Program-made: the position numbers and the translations under genes
Notes under the pieces: model-generated
What the model saw: the letters and a program-made list of their open reading frames with translations, nothing else
Database searches by the model: none
Told to the model about the DNA's origin: nothing
Shown here: one piece after another, positions 56,742-64,000 of the stretch
Numbering within the stretch: the first letter of the stretch is position 1
Layout: each line of letters begins with the position of its first letter
Source of the DNA: Streptomyces niger
GTDB taxonomy: Bacteria; Actinomycetota; Actinomycetes; Streptomycetales; Streptomycetaceae
NCBI RefSeq assembly: GCF_000718305.1
Contig: NZ_JOFQ01000009.1
Coordinates: forward strand, 1-64,000
Direction of reading: 5' to 3'
Length of the DNA stretch: 64,000 nt

Positions 56742-57758
56742 TCACGCGTCGTCGCGCGGGAGGCCCGTCGAGGCGCGTACCACGAGCTTCGGGTCGAGTA
56801 CCGCCTCGCGCGGCGCCACCCCCTCGCCTTCGAGTCGCTCGACGGCGAACCGCACCGCGTGCTCGGCCAGCCGGGCCGGGTCCTGGCGGACGGTGGTCAG
56901 GCCCACGGGCATGAGGTGCGAGAGGTGACTGTCGTCGTAGCCCACCACGGAGACGTCGCCCGGTACGTCGAGGCCGGCCCGCGCGAACGCCATCATCAGC
57001 CCCAGCGCGCTCCGGTCGTTGCTCGCCAGGACGGCCGTGGGCAGCCGGCGCTCCGCGAGCATCGAGCGGGCGGCCGCGGCGCCGGCCTCCTCGGTCTGCC
57101 GGCCCGGCACGACCCGGATCTCGTCGCCGAGGCCGTGGCGGCGCATCGCGGCGCGGTAGGCGCGCCGCCGCTCCGCCGAGCCGGGGTCGCGTCCGCCGTC
57201 GACGTGCACGATCCTGCGGTGCCCGAGGCCGAGCAGGTGGTCCATGGCCTGGCGGACGCCCTTGGCTTCCGCGGTGTGCACGTTGTCCACGTGGGCGCCG
57301 GTGATGCGGCGGCCCACGGAGACCGTGACCGTGCGCCGGCCCAGTTCGTCCAGGTACGTGCTGCCGGACCCGGGACCGAGCAGGATCAGGGCCTCGCAGC
57401 GGTGGCTGAGCAGCGCTTCCACGGCCTTGCGTTCGGACCGGCCCGGCGCGTTGGTGGCGAGCAGGATGTCGTAGCCGCGCTTCTCGGCCTCGGGGTGGAC
57501 GGCCTCGGCGAGGTCGGCATCGAAGGGCTGGTGCAGGGTGAGCAGCACGCCGAGGGTGCGGCTGTGGTCGCGGGCTAGGAGCCGGGCCGCGCTGTCGGGG
57601 CGGTAGCCCAGCTCGTCGGCGACGCGCAGGATGCGCTCCCGTGTCGCGCTGCTCGCCCCGGCCTCGCCGCGGAAGACGATCGAGACCAGCGCCCGGGAGA
57701 CCCCGGCGCGGGCGGCGACGTCGGCCATGGTGGGGCGCCGATTGCCGTACGTGTCCAC
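56742..57758 (-). CDS. LacI-family transcriptional repressor
   Basis: 338 residues from GTG 57758, which places the helix-turn-helix TMADVAARAGVSRALVSIVF near the N-terminus; GGGGTGG lies upstream. The LacI hinge and the periplasmic-binding-like core follow (RVADELGYRPDSAARLLA, VLLTLHQPFDADLAEAV, AVLASNDRSALGLMMAF, VSVVGYDDSHLSHLM). It is divergent from a sugar porter gene and likely represses it through the operator at 57852-57867. Confidence 0.93.
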   Translation of the reverse strand: MDTYGNRRPTMADVAARAGVSRALVSIVFRGEAGASSATRERILRVADELGYRPDSAARLLARDHSRTLGVLLTLHQPFDADLAEAVHPEAEKRGYDILLATNAPGRSERKAVEALLSHRCEALILLGPGSGSTYLDELGRRTVTVSVGRRITGAHVDNVHTAEAKGVRQAMDHLLGLGHRRIVHVDGGRDPGSAERRRAYRAAMRRHGLGDEIRVVPGRQTEEAGAAAARSMLAERRLPTAVLASNDRSALGLMMAFARAGLDVPGDVSVVGYDDSHLSHLMPVGLTTVRQDPARLAEHAVRFAVERLEGEGVAPREAVLDPKLVVRASTGLPRDDA

Positions 57759-57814
57759 CTGCTGCCACCCCACCCTGAGCGGCGCCACGGAGGCAACGTC
57801 TCCGTGACAACCTA

Positions 57815-57843
57815 TTGACATGACATTTGAACAACGTCATCGT
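57815..57843 (+). promoter_or_regulatory. Sugar porter promoter
   Basis: A perfect TTGACA (57815-57820) and CATCGT (57838-57843) with 17-bp spacing. The -35 is strong, the -10 weak. The operator lies right at the expected transcription start. Confidence 0.5.
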
Positions 57844-57851
57844 ACTGGCCA

Positions 57852-57867
57852 ACTAGAGCGCGCTAGT
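57852..57867. promoter_or_regulatory. LacI operator
   Basis: ACTAGAGCGCGCTAGT, a 16-bp palindrome with a single mismatched pair and a central CG, the usual form of LacI/GalR operators. It overlaps the predicted transcription start of the sugar porter gene and lies 42 bp before its ATG. Confidence 0.68.
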
Positions 57868-57908
57868 AGCGTGCAACAGCATCGTTCCTCCCACGCAAGG
57901 AGACGTCA

Positions 57909-59339
57909 ATGAACGTCACGGACGACGCATCCACCCGCGGCGTGCCGCCCGCCCTCGGCGAGGACGCGCCGCGGCCCGTGCGACGCCGCCTGCGTGTCAT
58001 CACCGTCATCGCCACCTTCGGCGGGCTCCTCTTCGGTTACGACACCGGCGTGATCAACGGCGCCCTGCCGTACATGAAGGACGACCTCGGCCTCACGCCC
58101 CTCACCGAAGGCCTGGTCACCAGCTCGCTGCTGCTCGGCGCCGCGCTCGGCGCGGTCACCGGAGGCAAGCTCTCCGACGCCCGCGGCCGGCGCCGCAACA
58201 TCCTCGTCCTCGCGGTGTTCTTCTTCTTCGGCGCGCTGGGTGCGACGCTCGCGCCCGGCACCGAGGTCATGATCCTGGCGCGCTTCGTCCTCGGCCTCGC
58301 GGTCGGTGGTGCCTCGGTGACCGTGCCCGTCTACCTCGCCGAGATCTCCCCGGCCGAGTGGCGCGGCGGGCTGGTCACCCGCAACGAACTGATGATCGTG
58401 AGCGGCCAGTTGCTCGCCTTCACCTCCAACGCGGTCATCGCCCGCCTCGGCGGCGAGTCCGGCGGCGTCTGGCGCTGGATGCTGGTCCTCGCCACCGTCC
58501 CCGCGGTCGTGCTGTGGCTGGGCATGCTCGTGATGCCCGAGAGCCCCCGCTGGCTGGCCGCGCAGGGCCGCTTCAACGACGCGTTCGAGGTGCTGAAGCA
58601 GGTCAGATCGCAGCAGCGGGCCGAGGCAGAGCTGAGCGAGGTCTCCGCGCTCGCCGTCAAGGACGAGCAGGAGAAAGTCGGCGGCTGGCGGGACCTGCGG
58701 GCCACCCCGTGGATCCGCCGCCTGATGTGGGTGGGCTTCGGCATCGCCGTCGTGCAGCAGATCACCGGCGTCAACACGATCATGTACTACGGCACCCAGA
58801 TCCTCACCGACGCCGGCTTCGCCGCCGACTCCGCCCTGACCGCGAACATCGCCAACGGCGTGATCTCCGTACTGGCCACCTTCGTCGGCATCTGGCTGCT
58901 CGGCCGCGTCGACCGCCGCCCCATGCTGCTGGCAGGCCAGCTCGGCACCACCGCCGCGTTGCTGCTCATCGGCGTGTTCTCCATGGCGCTGCCCGCGGGC
59001 GACGGCCGGGCCTTCGCCGTCCTCGCCATGACCGTCACCTTCCTCGGCTTCCAGCAGGGCGCGATCTCCCCGGTCACCTGGCTGATGCTCGCCGAGCTCT
59101 TCCCGATGCGGATGCGCGGCTTCGGCATGGGCATCGCGGCGGTGGTCCTGTGGCTGACGAACTTCGCGATCGGCCTGGTCTTCCCCTCCATGGTCGCCGG
59201 CCTCGGCGTCTCCGGCACGTTCTTCGTCTTCGTGGTGCTCGGCGTCCTCGCCATCGCCTTCGTCAAGCGCTACGTCCCCGAGACCAAGGGCCGCTCCCTG
59301 GAGACCCTGGAGACGGAGCTGCGGGCGCGGTACTCGTAG
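57909..59339 (+). CDS. MFS sugar porter family transporter
   Basis: 476 residues, AAGGAG 6 nt before the ATG. Sugar-porter signatures are TFGGLLFGYDTGVINGALPY near 38, GGKLSDARGRRR near 85, VPVYLAEISPAEWRG near 140, PESPRWLA near 213 and PETKGRSLE at the C-terminus. Twelve membrane segments are predicted. It imports a monosaccharide or polyol by proton symport, under control of the divergent LacI protein. It resembles glucose/myo-inositol/xylose permeases, but the sugar is not determined. Confidence 0.93.
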   Translation: MNVTDDASTRGVPPALGEDAPRPVRRRLRVITVIATFGGLLFGYDTGVINGALPYMKDDLGLTPLTEGLVTSSLLLGAALGAVTGGKLSDARGRRRNILVLAVFFFFGALGATLAPGTEVMILARFVLGLAVGGASVTVPVYLAEISPAEWRGGLVTRNELMIVSGQLLAFTSNAVIARLGGESGGVWRWMLVLATVPAVVLWLGMLVMPESPRWLAAQGRFNDAFEVLKQVRSQQRAEAELSEVSALAVKDEQEKVGGWRDLRATPWIRRLMWVGFGIAVVQQITGVNTIMYYGTQILTDAGFAADSALTANIANGVISVLATFVGIWLLGRVDRRPMLLAGQLGTTAALLLIGVFSMALPAGDGRAFAVLAMTVTFLGFQQGAISPVTWLMLAELFPMRMRGFGMGIAAVVLWLTNFAIGLVFPSMVAGLGVSGTFFVFVVLGVLAIAFVKRYVPETKGRSLETLETELRARYS

Positions 59340-59699
59340 CGCTGTCCCCAGCCGGCCCTCGGCAGGTCGGGTACGCAAGCCGGCCCTTGCCGCGCATCGC
59401 GGCGCGTACGCGCCGCTCGGCGAGACCGCGGCCTCCCTCGGGGCCTGTCCCGGCAGCGGGGGAACTCCGGACCCGGTACTGCGATTGAAGGCCATCGCCC
59501 GCTCCGTGGCAGGGCGATGGCACGGCAGGTCCGCCGGCGAGACGCGCGCAGAACTCATCGATGGACGTCAACGGACGGGCTGCTGCACGATGACGGGCAG
59601 CTAGCTGATCGACATCGCCCTGCACCGTCAGTCCGCGCCGCAGCCCGGACATCGAGGTAACGTCACTCGCCGGGGCGGCCCCTGGGAAGGGATCGGCCG
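59340..59699. other. Intergenic region, no gene seen
   Basis: 360 bp. It holds a 10-bp hairpin at 59491-59521 (GCCATCGCCC with GGGCGATGGC), which may terminate the sugar porter transcript. I find no credible coding region and no clear promoter for the FAD oxidoreductase. Confidence 0.5.
59491..59521 (+). terminator. Hairpin after the sugar porter gene
   Basis: GCCATCGCCC (59491-59500) pairs perfectly with GGGCGATGGC (59512-59521), 152 nt after the stop. Confidence 0.55.
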
Positions 59700-60872
59700 T
59701 TGACCTCCTCCACCTTCCGTACCGTGCCGCCCACCGCCGACGTCGTGATCATCGGCGGTGGGGTGATGGGTGCCAGTACGGCGTTCCACCTCGCCGAGGC
59801 CGGGGTGCGCAACATCGTCGTCGTCGAACGCGGAGAACTGGGCTGCGGCAGCTCGGGCAAGCCGATCGGCGGGGTACGCGCGCAGTTCTCCGACCCGCTC
59901 AACATCGAACTGGGCCACCGCAGTCTGCACGCCTACCGGGACTTCCCGCACCGCCCGGGCGTCGACATCCGGCTGGACACCGTCGGCTACCTCTTCCTCC
60001 TCGACACCGAGCAGCAGGCGCGGGAGTTCGAGGTCGGTGTGGGCATCCAGAACGGCCTCGGCGTACCGAGCCGCATGATCGGCCCCGACGAGGCCCAACG
60101 CCTGTGCCCCTACGTCAGCACCGACGGACTGGCCGCCGCCGCGTACTCGCCCACCGACGGGCACGCCCGCCCCGGACTGGTCGTCCAGGGCTATGCCCGG
60201 GCCGCGGCCCGGGCCGGCGTCACCCTCGCCACGCACACCGCGGTCACCGGCATCGACACGGCAGGCGACCGCGTGACCGGCGTGCACACGACCCGGGGCC
60301 GGATCGCCTGCGCCACGGTCGTCTGCACGGCCGGCGCCTGGTCGGCCCGGATCGGCGACATGATCGGCGCCCACCTCCCGGTACGCCCGGTGCGCCGGCA
60401 ACTGGCCTTCACCGAACCGCTGTCGCCGCCCGCGCCGCGCATCCCCTTCACCATCGACTTCACCTCCACCGGCTACTTCCACAACAGCGACGACGGGCTG
60501 CTCTTCGGGCTCGCCGACCCCGACGAGACCGAAGGGTTCGACACCACCTGGACCCCGGAGTGGCTGGAGCTGTTCCGCACCGCGGCGCGCCGCCGCGCCC
60601 CCGCGCTGGCGGACCTGCGGACGGTGGCCGGCTGGGCCGGCCTGTACGAGGTCACACCGGACCACAACGCGCTCATCGGCCGATCCGGCGAGTACGCCAA
60701 CTTCCTGTACGCCGCCGGATTCTCCGGCCACGGCTTCCTCCAGGCGCCCGCGGTCGGCGAGATCATGCGCGACCTGTACCTGGAGCGCGAACCGTGCACC
60801 GACGTCACCCCGCTCAGCGCCGACCGGTTCCGGCTCGGCGCCGGAACCCGCCCCGAAGCCCACGTGGTGTGA
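59700..60872 (+). CDS. FAD-dependent DAO-family oxidoreductase
   Basis: 390 residues from TTG 59700 (GGAAGGGA upstream); no better start exists without cutting the FAD site. The Rossmann motif is VVIIGGGVMGASTAFHLAEAG near 14-34, followed by VVERGELGCGSSGKPIGGVR as in sarcosine oxidase/pipecolate oxidase relatives, and the C-terminal FAD-contacting region is NFLYAAGFSGHGFLQAPAVG near 340. It oxidises a secondary or primary amino acid. The next gene encodes a 2-oxoadipate dioxygenase, which suggests lysine/pipecolate or 2-aminoadipate catabolism; that is inference. Confidence 0.85.
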   Translation: MTSSTFRTVPPTADVVIIGGGVMGASTAFHLAEAGVRNIVVVERGELGCGSSGKPIGGVRAQFSDPLNIELGHRSLHAYRDFPHRPGVDIRLDTVGYLFLLDTEQQAREFEVGVGIQNGLGVPSRMIGPDEAQRLCPYVSTDGLAAAAYSPTDGHARPGLVVQGYARAAARAGVTLATHTAVTGIDTAGDRVTGVHTTRGRIACATVVCTAGAWSARIGDMIGAHLPVRPVRRQLAFTEPLSPPAPRIPFTIDFTSTGYFHNSDDGLLFGLADPDETEGFDTTWTPEWLELFRTAARRRAPALADLRTVAGWAGLYEVTPDHNALIGRSGEYANFLYAAGFSGHGFLQAPAVGEIMRDLYLEREPCTDVTPLSADRFRLGAGTRPEAHVV

Positions 60873-60910
60873 CCCGCCCACGCCGTGTGCACCCGACCGA
60901 AAGGCAGGCC

Positions 60911-62317
60911 ATGACAGCGACCGGTCCGACCAGTCAGTGGCAGCTGCGCGCCGCGTTCGCGGCGCGGCTGTCGGAGATGTACGGCCGGGAGGTCCCCGCC
61001 TACACCACGCTCGTGGACGTCTCGCGGGAGGTCAACGAGGACGTGCTGCGCGCCCGCGGGGCCGACGCCGAACGGCTCGGCTCCATCGGCCGGGTGACCG
61101 CCGAACGGCACGGCGCCATCCGCGTCGGCACCCCGCGGGAGATGCGGCAGGTCGCCCGCGTCTTCGCGGCGCTGGGCATGCACCCGGTCGGCTTCTACGA
61201 CCTGCGGGAGGCCGCCGCCAGCGCCGTACCCGTCGTCTCCACCGCCTTCCGGCCGGTCGACGGCGAGGAGCTGGCGCGCAACCCCTTCCGGGTGTTCACC
61301 TCCATGCTCACCCCGGCCGACCCGCGCTTCTTCGACGCCGACCTGCGGACCCGCCTGGAGACCTTCCTCGCCGGCCGCGAACTCTTCCCCCCGGAGCTGC
61401 TCACGCTGGCCGACCGTGCGGCCCAGGAGCGGGAGCTGCCCCAGGAGGACGCCGAACGGTTCCTCCACCTCGCCGTGCGGTCCTTCGAACTGTCCGCCGA
61501 GCCGGTCGATGCGGCCTGGTACCGAACGCTGGAGCGGATCTCCGCCGTCGCCGCGGACATCGGCGGCGTACGCAGCACCCACCTCAACCACCTCACCCCG
61601 CGCGTCCTGGACATCGACGAGCTGTACCGGCGGATGACCGAGCGCGGCATCGAGATGATCGACGCCATCCAGGGCCCGCCCGCCTGGCACGGCCCCGACG
61701 TCCTGCTCCGGCAGACCTCCTTCCGGGCGCTCGCCGAACCCCGCGCCCTGCGCGCCCCCGACGGCACCGTCCACACCGGCGCCCTCCGCGTACGCTTCGG
61801 CGAGGTCGAGGCCCGCGGCATCGCCCTCACCCCCGCCGGCCGGGCCCGCTACGACGAACTGCTCGACCTCGTCGACCAGCAGGCCGCGCAGGGCACGGGC
61901 GAGCCCCGTGCCGACATCGCCCGCGCCGTGTGGGAACGCCACCTGCCCGACAGCGAAGCACAGCTCGCCGCCGAAGGGCTGGGCTACTTCACCTACCACC
62001 CCGTGCCCGACCGGCCGCGGGACGGCAGCCGCCCGCCCGCGGACCTCGGCGAGCTCCTGCGCCAGGGCTGGGTCCACGCACGACCCGTCGTCTACGAGGA
62101 CTTCCTGCCCCGCTCCGCCGCCGGCATCTTCCAGTCCAACCTCACCGGCGAGGGCACCCGCCACGCCGCGCACGAAGGCACCGCCTACGACGCCGCCTGG
62201 CTCTCCGGCGCCATCGAACGCGAGGTGCTCGACCCCTTCACGCTCTACGCCCGGCAGCAGGACGCCTCCCTCGTACAGGTCGCCCGCGCCCTCGAACTCG
62301 ACGCCGTCCGCCGCTGA
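60911..62317 (+). CDS. 2-Oxoadipate dioxygenase/decarboxylase (DUF1338, HglS-type)
   Basis: 468 residues from ATG 60911. DUF1338 proteins have an extended VOC fold and, in Pseudomonas lysine catabolism, convert 2-oxoadipate to D-2-hydroxyglutarate using Fe(II) and O2. Likely metal ligands are His in AERHGAIRVGT near 77, His in STHLNHLTPRV near 225 and Glu in RFGEVEARGIAL near 300. GMHPVGFYDLREA and YFTYHPVP also match. It lies 38 bp after the FAD oxidase, so both are probably one catabolic operon. Confidence 0.88.
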   Translation: MTATGPTSQWQLRAAFAARLSEMYGREVPAYTTLVDVSREVNEDVLRARGADAERLGSIGRVTAERHGAIRVGTPREMRQVARVFAALGMHPVGFYDLREAAASAVPVVSTAFRPVDGEELARNPFRVFTSMLTPADPRFFDADLRTRLETFLAGRELFPPELLTLADRAAQERELPQEDAERFLHLAVRSFELSAEPVDAAWYRTLERISAVAADIGGVRSTHLNHLTPRVLDIDELYRRMTERGIEMIDAIQGPPAWHGPDVLLRQTSFRALAEPRALRAPDGTVHTGALRVRFGEVEARGIALTPAGRARYDELLDLVDQQAAQGTGEPRADIARAVWERHLPDSEAQLAAEGLGYFTYHPVPDRPRDGSRPPADLGELLRQGWVHARPVVYEDFLPRSAAGIFQSNLTGEGTRHAAHEGTAYDAAWLSGAIEREVLDPFTLYARQQDASLVQVARALELDAVRR

Positions 62318-62338
62318 TTCCCCCCTGTAAGGAGCACC

Positions 62339-62398
62339 ATGCCCCGCACCGCCCACCACCTCGCCCAGAACGTCAGCTTCCTGAGCGAGACGTCTTGA
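62339..62398 (+). CDS. Small ORF (19 aa) with strong ribosome site
   Basis: ATG 62339 after TAAGGAGCACC encodes MPRTAHHLAQNVSFLSETS and stops. It lies 21 bp after the hglS-type stop, a position where a third operon gene would start. Either a micro-peptide or, more probably, the 5' stub of a deleted gene. A second stub follows at 62409-62456 (GAGGAG, GTG, 15 codons). Confidence 0.35.
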   Translation: MPRTAHHLAQNVSFLSETS

Positions 62399-62477
62399 GG
62401 GAGGAGTCGTGAGCGAGGCGCCTCAGCGGAGGCCGGGGGACCCCTTCACCACGTGACGGGGAGTTCGTGGCAGGCAC

Positions 62478-63629
62478 CTACTGGGCCGGCTCGCCGGAGA
62501 AGAGGTCGACGAGGTCGGTGGCCGCGAAGTCCGCAGCGAAGAGCAGTTCCAGATTGGCTGCGGACTCGGCGGCCTTCTCGGCGCTGCGCGGGAAGAGCGC
62601 CTTCTCGTACGAGGCGAGGGCCTGCTCGATGTCGCCGGGGTGGGCGACTAGGGCCTGCGCGAGCTCGGCGCCGTCGAGCATGGCGAGATTCGCGCCCTCA
62701 CCCGCGAACGGCGACATGAGATGTGCGGCGTCGCCCAGCAGCGTGACGCCCGGGACGCGCTCCCAGCGCTGACCGGTCGGCAGGGCATGGATCTTCCGCG
62801 GTACCAGCGGCCCCTCCGCGTCGGCCACCAGCGACCGCAGGCTCGCGTCCCACCCTTCGAACCGCTCCAGCACCGCGGCCTTCGCGCCCTCGGCGTCGGA
62901 GAAGTCGATCGAGTCGAGCCACTCCTCGCCGGTCCGTACGGCGACGTAGATGTGCAGGCTGCCGTCGGACTCGCGGTGGCCGAGGAAGCCCCTGCCGCCG
63001 CCGAGTGCGAAGAGGGAGCCGCCGCCCACGACGGCGGCGCTCTCGGGGTGCCGGACGTCTGCGGCCGGCAGGTCCACCTCGACGAAGGAGACGCCGGTGT
63101 ACGACGGCCACGCGTCGCAGAGCAGCGGCCGGATGCGCGACCAGGCGCCGTCCGCACCGATCAGCAGGTCGGTGGTGACGGTCGAACCGTCGGCGAACGT
63201 GATCTCGTGCGCACCGCCGCCCAGCGGCCGGGCGCCGGTGACCTTGTGCCCCCACCGGACGGTGCCCTCGGGCAGCGAGTCGAGCAGCAGGTCGCGCAGC
63301 TGCCCCCGGTCGACCTCCGGGCGTTCGCCGGTCCCGTCGTCGGCCTCGTCCCAGTGCACGGTGGCGTGCTTGTCGAGGACCCGGGTGGCCTCGCCGCCGG
63401 GGTGCACGAGGGTACGGAAGGCGTCGAGCAGGCCGGCCGCGCGCAGGGCCGCCTGGCCGCTCTCCTCGTGGATGTCGAGCATGCCGCCCTGGGCCCGGGC
63501 GTGCCGGGATTCCTGCAGCTCGTAGACGGTGGCGTCGATGCCGTTGAGGTGCAGGACGCGGGCCAGGACGAGCCCGCCGAGGCCGGCTCCGGCGATGGCG
63601 ACGGGGGAGTGGGAGGGCGTGGTGGTCAT
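62478..63629 (-). CDS. FAD-dependent aromatic monooxygenase (TetX-like)
   Basis: 383 residues from ATG 63629 (AAGGAG 9 nt upstream). It is a group A flavoprotein hydroxylase: VAIAGAGLGGLVLARVL at the N-terminus, RGQLRDLLLDSLPEG near 110, DLLIGADGAWSRIRPLL near 160 (DG motif), and GDAAHLMSPFAGEGANLAML near 295 (GD motif). It is closest in pattern to tetracycline-modifying TetX-type and polyketide hydroxylases. It is divergent from a TetR gene across a repeated palindrome, so it is probably induced by the compound it oxidises. Confidence 0.92.
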   Translation of the reverse strand: MTTTPSHSPVAIAGAGLGGLVLARVLHLNGIDATVYELQESRHARAQGGMLDIHEESGQAALRAAGLLDAFRTLVHPGGEATRVLDKHATVHWDEADDGTGERPEVDRGQLRDLLLDSLPEGTVRWGHKVTGARPLGGGAHEITFADGSTVTTDLLIGADGAWSRIRPLLCDAWPSYTGVSFVEVDLPAADVRHPESAAVVGGGSLFALGGGRGFLGHRESDGSLHIYVAVRTGEEWLDSIDFSDAEGAKAAVLERFEGWDASLRSLVADAEGPLVPRKIHALPTGQRWERVPGVTLLGDAAHLMSPFAGEGANLAMLDGAELAQALVAHPGDIEQALASYEKALFPRSAEKAAESAANLELLFAADFAATDLVDLFSGEPAQ

Positions 63630-63675
63630 GGCCGTGCTCCTTCGGTGCGTGCGGGCGGGTTCCCGTCCACGGTAG

Positions 63676-63758
63676 ACGAACGCGTTCGTTACGAACAAGT
63701 TCGTAACGAACGCGTTCGTCTTTTTTCTTTGGTTCTTTGGTTCCGGCGAACGTGTTCG
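63676..63758. promoter_or_regulatory. Multiple TetR operator palindromes
   Basis: ACGAACGCGTTCGT occurs twice (63676-63689 and 63706-63719), flanking TACGAAC-AA-GTTCGTA (63690-63705). The whole 44 bp is one palindrome except for its two central bases. A fourth site, CGAACGTGTTCG, is at 63747-63758, just before the TetR gene. Confidence 0.85.
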
Positions 63759-63772
63759 CTAGCTTGGCTCCC

Positions 63773-64000
63773 ATGCCAGCCGCCGACGCCCGCGCCCACT
63801 CCCGCAGCCGCCGGGAGCGCCCCGCCAAGCCCGCCCTCACCCGCGAGGGCATCATCGACACGGCGGTCCGGCTGCTCCGGGCCGAGGGGCTGCAACGCGT
63901 GACCATGCGCCGCCTGGCGCAGGAGCTCGACACCGGCCCCGCCTCGCTGTACGTGTACGTGGCCAACACGGCCGAGCTGCACGCGGCGGTCCTCGACGAA
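63773..64000 (+). CDS. TetR-family transcriptional regulator, N-terminal part (runs off right edge)
   Basis: Partial, 76 residues from ATG 63773. The TetR DNA-binding domain is present: LTREGIIDTAVRLLRAEGLQ then TMRRLAQELDTGPASLYVYV at residues 23-63. The motif and residue pattern (LYVYV...AELHAAV) resemble regulators of antibiotic or flavin monooxygenase genes. It is divergent from the TetX-like gene and presumably binds the palindromes at 63676-63758. Confidence 0.9.
   Translation, partial: MPAADARAHSRSRRERPAKPALTREGIIDTAVRLLRAEGLQRVTMRRLAQELDTGPASLYVYVANTAELHAAVLDE

Overview
The window is high-GC actinobacterial DNA, almost certainly Streptomyces. Codon third positions are strongly G/C, GTG/TTG starts are frequent, and a 2-methylisoborneol terpene pair, a GH18 chitinase behind DasR-like repeats, a class E sortase substrate and a StrR-like regulator are all present. 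No rRNA, tRNA, CRISPR array, plasmid origin or attachment site was seen.

Positions 1-23.3 kb: a phenazine biosynthetic cluster, nearly all on the minus strand and split by strong hairpins into transcription blocks. The core is phzBCDEFG (13860 down to 7978), which makes the phenazine scaffold from chorismate. It is followed by a block of two NTF2-fold proteins, a methyltransferase and an MFS exporter (7801-4831). Next come a degenerate IS701-transposase-like protein and a supply cassette metK-adenosine kinase-metF-transketolase (4632 to the left edge). Upstream of the core are a StrR-like ParB-domain regulator, a second degenerate IS701-like protein, a fused PabAB aminodeoxychorismate synthase and a HemK-like methyltransferase. 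A GAF/PucR regulator and a transaldolase run divergently on the plus strand. Transketolase and transaldolase both feed erythrose-4-phosphate to PhzC; MetK, MetF and adenosine kinase support the methyl cycle for the methyltransferases. The cluster therefore appears to carry its own copies of primary-metabolism supply genes.

23.3-30.7 kb: an accessory stretch of small stress or redox genes (VOC, SDR+TetR, two DUF1772 membrane proteins, AraC, NmrA-like) with decayed fragments of a phosphopantetheinyl transferase and a third DUF1772 gene, and then a radical SAM protein with an unusual cysteine spacing.

30.8-41.8 kb: a complete C4 sugar-acid (threonate/erythronate) catabolic operon with transporter and GntR regulator, converging on a three-subunit xanthine dehydrogenase/PaoABC-type molybdenum hydroxylase operon.

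42.2-64 kb: a DUF1254 surface protein with an LARTG sorting signal, the 2-methylisoborneol synthase/methyltransferase operon, a GNAT relic, divergent katG and fur, an orphan squalene/phytoene synthase-family protein, a chitinase, two MFS transporters with a LysR regulator, a metallothionein-like protein, a LacI-sugar porter pair with a clear operator, an FAD oxidase plus 2-oxoadipate dioxygenase (HglS-type) operon, and a TetX-like monooxygenase divergent from a TetR gene across a 44-bp palindrome. The TetR gene runs off the right edge.
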